From positions 65,025,253 to 65,089,252 of the forward strand of contig CM065297.1 of assembly GCA_032871835.1 (NCBI GenBank): a stretch of DNA of 64,000 nucleotides. Direction: 5' to 3'. The translations under genes and the position numbers were made by a program. Below the pieces are notes generated by a model that saw only the letters and a list, made by a program, of their open reading frames with translations, searched no databases and had not been told where the DNA came from. Position 1 is the stretch's first letter, and every line of letters starts with the position of its first letter. This document shows positions 22,927 through 35,474 of this stretch, piece after piece. This DNA comes from Dipteronia dyeriana (taxonomy: Eukaryota > Streptophyta > Magnoliopsida > Sapindales > Sapindaceae).

Positions 22927-24374
22927 TCAAATGTGAGTGCTCTCATACTTGATTGAGTAAAACATATGAGAATATTTTTTTTGTTCTTGTTTGATAAGAG
23001 TTCTAAGTTTAGTGCTTGACTAAGCTTTTTAATAATATGTTGGGTCTAGTATTCAAGGTTGGTGTCTCTAGTCAATACACGAACTTAATATTCTCATACT
23101 TTCTCTATGATGGTCAAAATTTGTTTGTTGACTTTAGAGAAGTCTATTTTGAAATCTATTTGGTGTAATTTGTTAAAACTTTTGGAGAAAATAGTTTTAT
23201 ATGTTTGTTTGAGTTGAGATATTTAGTCTTTAATCTCTTAGGAAGACACACCAACAAATTGTTGTCATGAGGACAAACAAGTCAAGAGAGCTCATAAAAA
23301 AGGCGAAGACTTTACATTGATGAAAAAACATGCTAAGGTATATCTCTACTCTAAAGCTTGCTTTGTTGTTTCATCTTTTCAACTTTATGTGAGCATGACA
23401 TCATGTGGCATGTTATTTTATAAAACTTTGTTTATGATACATATGTTTCTCTTTAAATAATTGTCATCTAGAGATCATTTAGTGAAATCGTTCACAAAGA
23501 TCATTTACATGATGAATGTGTTATATCTTATACTTATTTGATTGACGTGTGGTATATTTTTAAAAAATATGAGCTTCATATTCAATGAAGCTACTCTATT
23601 GAGAAGTAATGATCTTAAGTAAGTCTCTTTGTATTGCTTTTAGATCATGTGCTTTTAAGCATTAAAACTTGGTTTCCAAAAGTGCACACTTTGCTTCTCT
23701 CATATGTTTAGTTTGAGTAAGTTGAGTTTGAAGATATGTGAGTTATGGATGCATCTTGAAGTCTTTTGACTAGTACATTAAAGATGACCTATGGTTAATA
23801 TCCATTTTGCTTCGATAACTACATAGAACTCAATGAGCACCTTTATGAAAAGAGCTACATATTTTGGTTGTGTAGCTGTCCAATGTGGGAAATGGCTATA
23901 CCATTATGATGAGTGAAAGCTATCATGAAGTGTATATGTTTATGTTTGAAAAATCAAAGAAGTGTTGTAAAGAATGAATAAAAAAAAATCTTTGATTCAA
24001 AGCCAAAAGAAATGCTAAGAGAGTATAGTTGAAAATTTGTGATTGCTCGGGTAGAAAAATTGAAATAGGATGACGAGTCATATGCACACACACTCTCATA
24101 TATTGAAATCTATTCTCTTAAAAGCTAAAATTCTGGATGATAATCGGTTTGACCTTTTATGGAAATGCTTAGGATGAATAGATGATCCAATTACTCAATT
24201 ACATATGTTTGAAGCAAATCCACACACACACACTTGTTTTTCTTTCAAGTGAATTTGAGATGCTAGAAATTTTAGAATAATTATGAGAGAGATTGTAAAT
24301 CTTGATGTATCTCTCATAGGTTGTGGAGCCTATTTTGTTGAATTTCATTTAAATTGTGTGATTGTGTGATTGTG
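22927..24374 (+). other. Non-coding interior of element B
   Basis: About 1.4 kb where pol would be expected. I see no D-S-G, F-x-D-D, D-x-x-W or other copia pol words in any frame. AT-rich, with short CA runs near 24085 and 24222. Confidence 0.5.
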
Positions 24375-24379
24375 TGGAT

Positions 24380-26669
24380 TGTTGGGAAAATTGCACAACG
24401 GAAGCGTGAAAATTAAGGTTTGATATAAATAAAAAGATTTCCCTTTTTCATAACAAGAACCTTAACCCTAGATTAATTGATGTATATAAAAAGTATCGTA
24501 CCTTTTTCTCATGACAATTGAACTAGCGCCGAATTAAATCCGTAAGATCTTCCAATCCAATCACAGACATGAATCACCTAGGAGTGTGAGCTCCCTTTCT
24601 TTAAATTGTATACCTGATGATGGAAACAAACAAAATCTTTTTCTTTGTTAGTCACAATAATCCTCCAAGAGAAAATCCAAGAACGTTCAGTCACTTGTGA
24701 ATTATCAATCTACTTAATTGAAACTCGCGTGAACTCGATTTGATTTTGTACACAAAACCCTTTTGATGTAAAGGATACTAGTGTACTATCAAAAACAAAA
24801 ACATTTCCCTTTTTTTCTCTTCTTGGCCGAATTCACACCTTATATTTATGAGTTGACCGGATTTTGTGTTGAGTAAGAAACTAAATTTTTCTCCCTCAAA
24901 ATTCGCTCTTGCTTGCCCGAATTCTCTCTTAGAAAATACTTAGGTTGGCTGCATTTTTTCACTCATAAAAACTTAGGTTGGCCGAAATATATATGACATA
25001 TATATATATTGGCCGAATTCCTTACCCTAATCTATTTAGGGTTGGCCGAATTTTTACATGTATTTAGTTTATGAGACATAATCCTTTCCTAAGAAAGATT
25101 TACTTGGTGAGCAAGAATCCTATCCTTAGGTTGATTTACTTAGTGACCAAGAATTCTTTTCCAAAAAGAACTCTTTCCTATACCAAGACTCCTAATCCAA
25201 CCCAAATGAGTATTTGTAACCATATTAAAGATTTCTTAATTTGACTAGATAAATAATTCCTTTTATTTATCTACTTATCAAATATAATGTTTAATATTAA
25301 ATATACTACCAACAATAGTATAATTTTAGGAGACATACTCCTATTAGGAAAAAGATTTTGACTTTTAATTAAATAATTAATTAATTACCAAATTAATTAA
25401 TTGTCATTTAAATAAATAATAAAATAAAAAACAATATAATTAAGCTAAAATATTTAGCCTTGCCACCCAAGACCATACATGGGCAATTATATTATTTTTC
25501 CTATTTTATTAAATCTATTGGACCTTAATAAAAAGTCCACATGTGAACTAGACCCGTTCTTACTAAAAGAAACAAGTCCACATGCCTTAATATAATTCTA
25601 AATGGACCCCTAAATTGGTCCGGTAGAATATATCAAGTTATCCATGCAAGTTCGTGTGGATTGGGATCTTGACGGGCTATCTAAATTTAAGCTCCAATAG
25701 ACACAACCCAATCACAATCAACAAATGATTCACTTAGGTCCGATCTATTAATTTTAGTTCATTCCACTAAAGAACTAAAATTGAAATATTAAATAACGAT
25801 AGAATAAGTTAATATTGCTCATTCATACACTAAACAATCTTAATGGAGAAAGTGTATCCTCATGAAGAATACCAGTAATCGCAAAGAGCTCATAGACCGC
25901 CTATAGCTCTCCAAGTTACCATATTTATTCATTTGACCACATTTTGAACTTGGATATTTTGACTTGTCCAGAAGCCATGTTTCAATAGACACTATTGAAA
26001 ACTTAACGTTAAGATTTAATATCTAATACCTCAAAATATCCATGTGATGGTATTCTACTCACATTTAATAAATGGAGCCACAATGTCCTTATCTATAAAT
26101 GAAGTCCTCTATCGATTAAAGGATAGACTATGCTATATAATCGTACTCATTGATAGCTCAAATGATAACACTTGCAACCATAAGTCCATCATTTATCTCA
26201 GGATTGAGATAGACTCTTCGATTGTCTTCAAATGAAAGCTTTTATCCATTGACGGTTTTAGATAAAGTATTTCACTGTAATCCAATTCAATGCACCCAGT
26301 GCACTAGATTTTTTTGCCCAAAGACACCACACTTTGATGATTTTAGACTCATCATAACACATTTGATCCCACTCAAATGCGAGCAAAAGAATCTACAACT
26401 TTGACAAGATAAATGTGCCCAACCTTTATCTTAAGCTGTGAATATTATTTAAGACTAACTAAAGAATTGTGTCTACCTCATACATATCTAGATATATGAA
26501 CAATTCTTCTTTTCTCATAGTCTTTTGACCTTATGATTATTTACTTTTGACAATTATAATAATTAAACTATAAATGCTATAAGATTTGTTAAACTAGAAA
26601 TCACTTTATTAATATGAAAAGATTGTCAAATACATTATTATACTCTTACTATCGAGCATAATCCCAACA
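24380..26669 (-). mobile_element. Solo LTR, family J, copy 2 (in element B)
   Basis: Minus-strand start TGTTGGGATTATGCTCG at 26669; the inner end reads tgttgggaaaattgcacaacgg on the plus strand at 24380, the counterpart of the J LTR tail. Length 2290 bp. Flanking 5-mers tggat at 24375-24379 and 26670-26674 match exactly. No primer site or internal DNA, so a solo LTR in reverse orientation to its host. Confidence 0.92.
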
Positions 26670-26674
26670 TGGAT

Positions 26675-27344
26675 ATCATTGTTAATAATATCCTATCTTG
26701 ATCTTAGATAGAGTGCATATCAAGGGGGAGCATAGTACGATAGACTTTGTTATCTTTTATGATATGTTCAAATGATTTTATTTTGAGAAAAAAAATGACA
26801 AAATTGAACATTGAAATTGCATGTTACTTATCTCATATATTTGTCTCCTTTCCCTTGTTTTTCTCTTACTTGTTTCATTTACTATTCTTGACCAAAAAAA
26901 GGGGAGAAATGTATACATCACCATGTGCGAGAGAAATGTACCTCATATGGGAGAATGTACCTCTTTGTGGATTATTGACCTTCTTGTTTTAAGGGAGGGG
27001 AGGGGGATTTTTTTTCTTAAGGGGAAGTAAATAATATTTGTATGCTGAGGTTAAAGAGCTAAGGTAGTGCTTTAAATTGAACTTTTTAAAGAGATATGGG
27101 GAGTCTTGTTTGTTATTATTGATATATCTCACCAATATTCTTTGTAGAAGATTTCTTGTTTGTTTGGTTGTGTGTTTCTCACAGGTGCCTTGATTATTAA
27201 AGAGGAGAATCTTAAAGACTCAAGAAGACTTGAAGGTATTTTAGTTTAGGGTTCTCTTTGTAATGTGAGGATGTGAGAATGCAATCAATTATGAGTTAGT
27301 TTGAGTGATCATTGCATGGTGAGGTTGAGGTTTTGTCATGGAAT
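26675..27344 (+). other. 3' non-coding part of element B with purine runs
   Basis: Contains 'caagggggagc' (26721), 'ccaaaaaaaggggag' (26892) and 'gggaggggaggggg' (26993), which look like duplicated or internal polypurine tracts of copia elements. No coding frame found. Confidence 0.5.
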
Positions 27345-27360
27345 AGCGAAATAGAGAGAT
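27345..27360 (+). other. Polypurine tract of element B
   Basis: gcgaaatagagagat directly precedes the 3' LTR start TGTTAGG. Purine-rich and correctly placed. Confidence 0.5.
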
Positions 27361-29466
27361 TGTTAGGTTTTAGATTTGTGTTGGCTTGATTCTATAACAA
27401 AACACTCTTTGTTTGTATTACTTAGTTGCTTAGGTGGTTCGTGATTAGATCGAGCTTCAATGGAGGAAAGTAACTTCGCATTCAATGTTCGTCTTCAAGA
27501 GGATATGTGCTTACTTGGATGCTAAGGTATCAAGATTCTTCTTCCTTTTGCAAGGTGTAGGCGCACACACACATTGTATTCATTTGTGTCCTTGAATCGT
27601 TGCACTTAATTGGTATATCACATTCACAAATTTGTTTAAGTATGCACATGCATTATATTTATTTTGACAACATTTGTAAAATTCCATCTTCTAGGACAAT
27701 CTCTAGGAAATGGAATACTTGTGTGTTCTTGTGTTTATTTTTTAATGTTTTATAGACTTCGAACTTGAATTAGATCTTATTTGATTCGTTATTGAGTTCG
27801 GGTATTTCGGTTACTCATTTTTAAGTTTTCAAGTTCCAAGTAAACAATTACGAAACTTTCCGGTTACTTCCCATGCATTTTTTTCATCTGCGTGTATCGA
27901 GTCGAATTCTGATTTTCTGGTTAAAGTTTTATAGTCATCCATGTGTGTAAGGGAGTTACAGTTTGTAAGCTGTAATCATATTCAAATTTGGAGTTCTAAG
28001 GTTGGATAATGGTCAAAGAACATGAAGGGGGTGTAAAGAGAAGTGACGATAGCCGAATGCCATCTAGCCACCCATCCTCTAGGAGGCACGTGGCCATCTT
28101 GGGGAGGTGGGCCTCCTGCCCTCGAGTTGCCTACAAGCCTTCTAAGGGAAGTAAGGTCATGATGTCGTCTTTGACACCCGAGATCTTCTTCTCTCCAAGT
28201 CATCCTCCCTCCTTTTGAAACTCATTTCCCTTTTATTTTTCAAGTGTGAAGAACAAATGCAGAAATCTTTATTTCAAAGCCTTTTTTATTTTTGTTTCGG
28301 TGATATCTCTCTCAATTCAACTCTGATTTGAATGATTCAAAAGCCAAAATTGTTAGTCTTGAAGGGCGGAACCAACCGCAAGCATTTCCAAAGCTAAATG
28401 ATGTCTCGAGTTTTTACAGTGATCTGATTTTTACTCGTGCGTTCATCATTTCCTTTTCATTTTCTTTTATGATCATCTTAATGAATGTTCTTATTTGATT
28501 AAGAAAATTGTCTAGAATGATTTTCATTCAACTTTGTGGTTTGTTAGAGTGATTTTCAAGTTTAGGTTATATGTTTTAAGATTGAATATTTTTCTAGCTA
28601 AAACTTGAAGAGCATGAACTTGATTATAGAATTTTTATTTTTTTATTCTTGAGCTTGATTTTTTATTTCTAGGTTTAATCAAAATGTTCTAAGAGCTAGG
28701 ATATTTTTTTTATAGTGATTTCCATTATGTTAATCTAGTTCTTGTCTGATAAACATGCTTAGATTTCTAGATATCTTTGTGATTGATTTTTTGAAAGCCT
28801 AATCCAGTTCTTTAATTGCATGTTCATAGAGTTTGTTTGATCTACTTGCTCTATTTGCTTGTGATTCAATCATGATTGCATGTGTGCACTTCACTTAGAT
28901 CATTGCCTTGTAAAAGGTTTAAGTATCTTGTTAAAGTGAGTGAAGCTTTAACTTGTGCAAGGAGACTGGTCTAGGATATTGATCCGTATAGCTAAGCAAA
29001 GAGTCTTGTCTAGGATCGGGAGGATCCGTATAGGCAAGCAAGGAATCTTCCCAGAGGCAAGAGTGTCATGGATTGGAAGTTGCTTCCTAAAGGTGTGATT
29101 GTCACATATTGGATATGAAGTAGGCAAAGTGGTTCACTAGGCCCGAGGGTAGAATATGAGTTGATAGCTTGAAGAGTGTTTTACGTGTTGATTGCTTTTT
29201 GAGTGTGTATCTCTTATTCGTCATAGTGAATTGTGGATTGCCGGTGGTTATTGATTCAATACGTGGATGTTTGTTAGGTTTGTGAGTTTTTTTGGCATTA
29301 TTCTATATCAAAACAACATTTACTTTGTATTGTTTAGTTGTCTAGGATTCATAATGATTCAACTTCAAAGAAGAAATGACAACTATTCAAGCAAGTTCAA
29401 GTCTTCAAAGGGAAAAATGCTTCATGTTTCTACAAAGGTATATTAAGACCTTTCTTTTCTCTTTCA

Positions 29467-29640
29467 AGGCTTAGGAACACACACACAATTCATACATTTG
29501 TGTCCCTACATAGTTGTGCACCATTATAGGCAGACACACACAATTCATACATTTGTGTCCCTGCATCATTGTGCACCATTATAGGCACACACATACAATT
29601 CATTTATATGTGTCCCTGCATCGTTGTGCACCATGTATAA
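29467..29640 (+). repeat. Minisatellite, about 57-bp unit, three copies
   Basis: Three tandem units each with 'cacacacaattcatacatt', 'tgtgtccctgcatc' and 'tgtgcaccattatagg'. The third unit is more diverged ('catttatatgtgtccctgc'). It lies in the K LTR. Confidence 0.75.
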
Positions 29641-31265
29641 CACATTCACACACTTGAAGATGAATGCTCATGCATTGGTATGAAAATAACATGTTTTGGA
29701 AAATGCATGATTGGAGACTATCTCTATGTAGTTTGTATTCTAGTGTGGATTGTGTTTGTATGTATATATGTTTGTATAACATGGATATTGAACTTGATTT
29801 TAGTCTTAAAACATTCTTGATTGAGTTCCAGTCATTTCGGTTACTCATACTATTGATTTCAAGTTCCGAGTCAAAAGTTATGATACTTTCTAGTCATGTT
29901 GCGTACATTGTCTTCGTCTTTGCATATCGAGTCTAATTCTTATTTTCTGGGCTGAGTATCTTATATGTACATGTGTGTGAGAGAGTTATGGTTTGTAATC
30001 CACAAATGGATTTGAATTCCGAATTTGGAGGAAAAAGAACGGTTGAAGAACACGAGAGGAGTGCAAGGGAGGTGCACTATGGCCAACGGCCATCAAATGG
30101 TGCAAGCCCGAGATGGCGCGTGGCCATCTCGGCCACAACTCCTTGCTGCCCCGAGATGCCCATGCCATCTCAGGGAAGCATTCTCAAAGGGGTTCTTTTG
30201 GTCGTTTCATGCTCTATTGTTCCCTCTCCTTTATATATCTCTTCTCTCTCTCATTTGAATCCAAGGAAGAAGAAAATTTCCAGGTTTTTTTCTCTCAACT
30301 TTGAATCACCATATCTCTCTCATTTCTTATCCGATTTGAGTGATTCAAGTTGGAGAAGTTTCATATTGAAGTCCTATATCATCTCCAATCAACCTTGAAG
30401 TCATTTGTTCAAGATTTCTGGTGGATCACACCATTTACCTGACTGTACTCGAAATTGTCAAGGTATTTGTTTATCTTTTGATTTTCTTGATTCTAATGTT
30501 CAAATACCTTGGGTCTTCTTCCTACTTGTGTGTATTTGACTTGAACATATGTTGATGAGTGATAGATCTTCAATTAAATGCTAGTTGTGCTTAATTAGAA
30601 ACTTGAAACTTGATTGTGAGTTAGGTTTCAATCAAACCTATGTTTTCACATGATTGTGAGTTGTATTGTGCTAGCATCTTATATAGGACTATTTGTGCTT
30701 TGATTGAATTTATTTTCATGATTAATAGTCTTATCATGTGCTAGAACTCATTTGTTGAATAGATCTAGGATTAGCACATTTGATTTTATATTTAGAGTCT
30801 ATTAGAGTTTAATTGACTATTTTGTGAATATATGCTCTAAATGATTGCTAGAGATTTGATTGATCATATCTTGTGTTTCTAGCATTTTTGTTTAAGTACT
30901 AAAGTCTTGAATATGTACTTCATGAACATGTTTATTTCAAGCTTTAGTAACATGAATAAAATCTAAGTTTAAAGTGTGTGTTTGGAAATTCGGCATGCTC
31001 TAGATTTTTATTCGGGCATAAGATCTAGACAATCTTGTTTTATGAAATTTATTGTCTATGTCTAGATCTTCATGGAGTGTACCTAATCCATACATTTCAT
31101 ATGCTCATGCATCATCTTCTGTGGTGTCACTTTTGGATTATAAACTAGAAAATATACTTTGTGTGCTCATTGATTAATTCTAGTGTCCATAGAATTTGTT
31201 GATCATCTTATTCTATGTTGTGTGTTTATTTGTGTTTTGCATTCATGATCAGCTAGATGCCCATT

Positions 31266-31575
31266 GAGAAGGAAGTCTTGACAATAGGTGTGAGACCTAT
31301 GTTGTTGAGCATGGAAGTCTTGGCAAGAGGTGGGAGACCTCGGATTGTCAAGCAAGGAAGTTTTGACTAGAGTCGGGGGGACTCGGATAGTTGAGCAAGA
31401 AGTCTTGCCTTGGGTTGTGAGGATCTGGAAGGGTGAGCTAGGAAGTCTTGACTAGAGTCGGGAGGACTAGGATATTTGAGCAAGAAGTCTTGCCTAAGGT
31501 CGTAAGGATCCAGAAGGGTGAGCGAGAAAGTCTTGCCAAGAGGTGTGAGGCCTCGGATTGTTGAGCAAGAGGGCG
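31266..31575 (+). repeat. Imperfect minisatellite in the K LTR
   Basis: Alternating units around 'gaagtcttgactagagtcgg', 'gcaagaagtcttgcct' and 'ggatccagaagggtgagc', roughly 40-45 bases each, about seven copies. The B LTR has a shorter diverged form at 19045-19160. A 115-codon minus-strand frame here is only a by-product of the repeat. Confidence 0.7.
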
Positions 31576-32113
31576 ACATCTTCATGAGTAGGATAGGAGG
31601 GTAGTTTCTAGGTGAAGGGGTCACTTGAGAGATTGTACTTGTCTTATCTACTAGTGGATTTTGTTTGCCGGTGGTTGCTAACCCATGGATGTTTCCTCTT
31701 TGAAGGTTTACCACGTTATATCTTGTGTCAACTTTTATCTATCCATATCTCTCTTATATTGGTAATTGTTATTTGAATAATGTGGATAGAACTTTATATG
31801 TAAGTTGACTTCCTTACACAATATTGTTTGTGTATGTTTGATATATTTGTATCTTGTGATACCCATTCAAGTTGTAAAGTACCACATTGTAATACTCTAA
31901 GTACAACTTATGGAATTTTGTCTACATTGAATATATTTGTTCATAGGATACATTGATTCTTATTGTATGTTTTGTAGACTACGAGTGGAGATTTGTGCAT
32001 ACATTAATATATTGTTTTCTCATAACAATCATGTTAAATGTTAATTTGTATGCTTATCAAGGTTTTGTCACTTGTATCAAAAGATTTGTTAAAAGTGAGA
32101 GACAACCTATTCA

Positions 32114-32130
32114 CCCCCCCCCCCCCCCCC
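32114..32130 (+). repeat. Homopolymer C tract (17 C) near the K LTR end
   Basis: Follows 'cctattca' and precedes 'tctcctctaggttg'. B LTRs carry shorter C runs at the matching place (19565, 32388), so this is an LTR feature that has expanded here. Confidence 0.85.
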
Positions 32131-32442
32131 TCTCCTCTAGGTTGTTTAGTATAACCTTGTTCATATTATTTTCAATGTTTCCTCTTTTGAGGTTTTACCA
32201 CATAAAAATCTCTTGTGTTGTTTTTTGTATTTTTATTTTCTTTACTTTCCTTAACTTGTATTGGTTTAACATTTGCTTGATTAAATTTACTTTGACTTGT
32301 TAAAGAAATTTATTTGTTAAAGGCTCTAAGTGTGCTTAACTTGGTTGTGTGAAAAAAAAGTGCAAGGATTTTAGCTTATACATATTCACCCCCCACTCTA
32401 GGTGTATATTGCACTATTAATGCTTAAGAGAATTTCATATGT

Positions 32443-33681
32443 AATTCAGATGTTACGATGAAAACCAGCACACTAACCGCAGTCTGAAGCCCTCCAAAAA
32501 GAACACTAGCCAATACGCGGGTAACGATCTGCATACTACTCGCGGTCCGAGGATCAAGAAATCTCTAAAAGTGCCTAGTGTAGGGGCAAGGACCTGTGCA
32601 CCACTAGCGATCTGAGAAGCATTACAAGCTAAAGAGTCCATATGCACAAGTCATATCATTGGTCAGCACCCGCGAAGATCGAGATTCCCACTCATGTATT
32701 GCAATAGAAAATCACTTACATCAATTTTCAAATCCATTTTTGTAATCCTATATATAGATACATGGGTTAGGTCAAGCACACACCCATGCACTCATTTACC
32801 TCACAATTTCATCTCTAGATCTAAGAACAAACCCTCCCACAAATCCAAATCATTTTCACGACCAAATCCTTCACAAATTCATTCCCACACTTCAATTCTC
32901 CATTTCATCTTTCCCAAAACCAATACCCATCACCAAGGAGCACGAAATTTGCACTTAAGGACGGAAGAAAAGATTGAAGAAGTGAAGGGATCACAACAAA
33001 TCAATAGGTCTCCTCTCATTTCTTCTCTTTTTAACTTTCTCTTATGTATATGCTATGAGTAGCAAAATCACATTTTGGGAGTTAATGTAATTTTGCCATG
33101 AATTTTGGGCTTTAAAAATTATCTAATATTTGGTATATTGGTTTCGTTCATTGGTTCTAAAGCATTTAACATCTCTTTTTATTAAGTAGGCATACCAGGT
33201 CTTGATCCATTGTTAATGTTGAATTATTGATTGTTTTAAAGAATTTGACTAAAAATCTCCTTTGGTTGAATAGGCATACCAACTCTCAACCTAAGTAGAG
33301 ATATATACATTTGGTAACTAAAGCTAGCTATCTTGAATGGAAGGAATGTGTTGTGAACATACCAATCCAACACATCCCGGCTCCAAGAGTGGGAAGAGTG
33401 GATATAAACCACACCAATCCAACCTATCCTAACCACCTTATATCTATTTAGGCTTCATTTGAAATTCTCTCTACACTTAATAGAGCATACCAATCATTGT
33501 TTTGTGGCGAGAGTTTATTGATGTTACATCATACTTAAAGATGGACTGAGCCCTAATAGACTGAATTGGTTCTTAATTGAGAGGTATTGCAACTATTTGT
33601 GTAATTATTGCATTAACCCCCTCATCACCTTACTATATCTTATCTAATCATTCCATATTGTCATTAGCTTTAGTTGCATTT
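32443..33681 (+). other. Host I: gypsy-like LTR DNA with TATA box
   Basis: No coding frame. A TATA-like ctatatatagata lies at 32748-32760, followed by a transcript-leader-like A/C-rich stretch. Between 33186 and 33500 a ten-base word 'aggcatacca' or 'gcataccaat' recurs about four times. Joined to 60966 onward after removing element C, it would form a long LTR plus leader. I infer an old Athila/Tat-like element. Confidence 0.35.
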
Positions 33682-33686
33682 AGATT
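33682..33686. other. Target-site duplication agatt (element C), left
   Basis: Exact match to 60961-60965 beyond the other LTR, 27 kb away. Ties both LTRs to one insertion event. Confidence 0.85.
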
Positions 33687-35338
33687 TGTAATGACTTGGA
33701 CCAAATTAGTATTAATTTGGGCTCAATTTTTTTTTTTTTTGTTATTATATGTGAATCAAGGCCCAAGCCCAATTAGTTGTTGATCCAATCCAAAATGTAG
33801 AGACATTTTTTTATATAGTCAAGAAAAGGTTATATATATATATATATAAAGAGAGATAAAAGATAAGAGGGAGATAAGAACGTTAGATAAAAACAAGAAA
33901 ACCAGAACATAATAGAGAGAGAGAGTAAAAAAAGGACGAAAAAAAGAGAAAGACAAGAAGAAAAAGGTTGAAATTACTATGTTTACAAGGTGGCTCATTA
34001 TCTACAGATGATGTAGCTGAGACAACTAGTGGAGCAGATTCAGTGACACGAGCAAAATATCTCAATACTCCCTGATCAAGGTAGGGGTAATTCTAAAATC
34101 AGCTAATTATGGTCTAAATTTTATTGTTGTGTCAATGAATTTGTAAATTATTTTTTGAATTGTCTGCTTTAACAAAAAAATTAATCATATGTGATATCAT
34201 ATCATTGTGTATTATATATTTTTATAGGGACTAATTATGAATAAACTATGCTTCAGAATACATGGAATCGTGAAATGTTATTATGAGTTACTACATAATA
34301 GAGATTACATTATTTTCGTGTTGCGTTCATTGCATTGAGTTTTGTTTATGGAATGAGTAATATAAGATTAAATGGAAATGTTAATATCCATGATGTGGAT
34401 TCGTAGTGGTTATAGTGTTGTGGTTAGGGTTTAACCCTTGGTGACGTTAGAACGACCTTTGCTTGAGGGAGTTGTAGCACTCCTCATGCCGAATTGGATG
34501 AGGGTAGTACCCTTGTAATGTGGTGCCTGTTTATGACTGAAATTCATAAATTTCACAATTGGTTAAATATACAAATATATTGTTCAACTATCGTGTAAAA
34601 TTTGTTATATTTTTAGCATCACAGAAATTGATGCTTGATTTATAAGTTGATTTTAATGGAATGTTAGATTAATATAGTGTGCACGTATAACAGTATACTA
34701 GAATGAATCTTCATTTCTTTCTTTTTTATTTAATTATGTTACTGAAATACAATTTAAGTATATGATCATACATGTTGTAAATTAATGTTTGCTAAGAATT
34801 TAGAATGCTTCCTGATGGGCTTTGTAAAGCTCACCCCTTACTTTTTCCTAAGTAATAGTAGCTGATAATTCAATACGAGATAGGTTGGCTAAAAGTTTTG
34901 ACTATAGATATATGGTTGGATAGTATACATGTAGTAGTCTCTCGTTTGTTGTAAAATATTAAGAATTGTATTTATGTATATATTAAATTAAGGTTGAGTT
35001 GTAAATTATTCAATTTGAAACCATGTGTATGATGTGCCGAGGCTATGGTTTATAAAAAGATGTATCAATGTATTGTGTAGAGTCTCTACTTGTGATGGAT
35101 ATTGTTTATAGAGCTTAGGTAATGATACTGTAGGTGAAAAAACTTTGGGCATGTTTAAGCAATGCAAGAATATCTAACAAAAAAATTGTATAGAAGAAAA
35201 GGTTACATCTTCAAGGTTTAAAGTGAAAATAGAATGATATTCCATAAATCACCTGTTTATGGTTCAAATTATTTCTTTTTACAAAAGGAAAAATAAAAAG
35301 AAAAAGAAAATCACCTAACTAAAATCCAGGTCATGACA
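33687..35338 (+). repeat. 5' LTR of element C (1652 bp)
   Basis: Matches the 3' LTR in step from 'aaattagtattaatttggg' to the end. It carries (TA)n at 33832-33848 in a spot where the 3' LTR also has TA repeats. Tekay-type LTRs begin TGT(A)ATGAC and end with a 'tcatgaca' phrase. Confidence 0.88.
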
Positions 35339-35339
35339 G

Positions 35340-35353
35340 TGCGGCATTAGAGC
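35340..35353 (+). other. Primer binding site of element C, decayed
   Basis: tgcggcattagagc where tggtatcagagc is expected, immediately after the LTR end. The ending 'agagc' is kept. Confidence 0.5.
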
Positions 35354-35474
35354 TCGGTAGTAGATTTCTTGGGGAGTTATAGATATGTATCAGACATGAA
35401 ATGTATAAATCAATTGTCTCCTGGTGAAATTTTATGAAAGTTAATTTTATTTATTTCATTTATTTTGGAATAAG

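Larger units (their letters stand above)
29272..32174 (+). mobile_element. Solo LTR, family K (2.9 kb), inside the B 3' LTR
   Basis: Starts TGTTAGGTTTGTGAG, ends TTATTTTCA, with identical 5-mers atgtt at 29267-29271 and 32175-32179. It shares layout and phrases with the B LTR it entered (the opening TGTTAGGTTT, 'gtgtccctgcatcattg', 'tttcggttactca', and a C-tract before the end), so B and K are related families. No primer site or internal sequence follows, hence a solo LTR. It contains two minisatellites. Confidence 0.85.
17425..32437 (+). mobile_element. Element B: LTR retrotransposon with gag only, plus strand
   Basis: Two LTRs in the same orientation (17425-19619 and 27361-32437, the second interrupted), a primer site at 19621 and a purine-rich tract before 27361 define it. 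The interior has a copia-type gag region but no protease, integrase or RT signature on either strand. Flanking bases are aatgt (17420-17424) and tatgt (32438-32442), a target duplication with one mismatch. Likely non-autonomous, moved by proteins of a relative. It hosts solo LTRs J2 and K. Confidence 0.85.
27361..32437 (+). repeat. 3' LTR of element B, interrupted by solo LTR K
   Basis: LTR sequence runs 27361-29271, stops at a 2.9 kb insertion, and resumes at 32180 with 'cctcttttgaggttttacc', ending GAGAATTTCA at 32437. Net length is about 2.17 kb, in line with the 5' LTR (2195 bp). It has diverged visibly from the 5' copy, so the element is not recent. Confidence 0.85.

Noticed and set aside
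30025..30398. Overlapping plus-strand frames near the GC-richer patch of the K LTR
   Set aside because: Three frames overlap in the same LTR patch, and the B LTRs have no matching frame; they are chance frames.
29467..31575. Regular repeats that could be mistaken for a CRISPR array
   Set aside because: Units are contiguous with no unique spacers and lie in a plant LTR; they are minisatellites.
31266..31714. Minus-strand 115-codon frame with repeated Ser/Pro phrases
   Set aside because: It is a read-through of the K LTR minisatellite, with no start context or homologue-like features.
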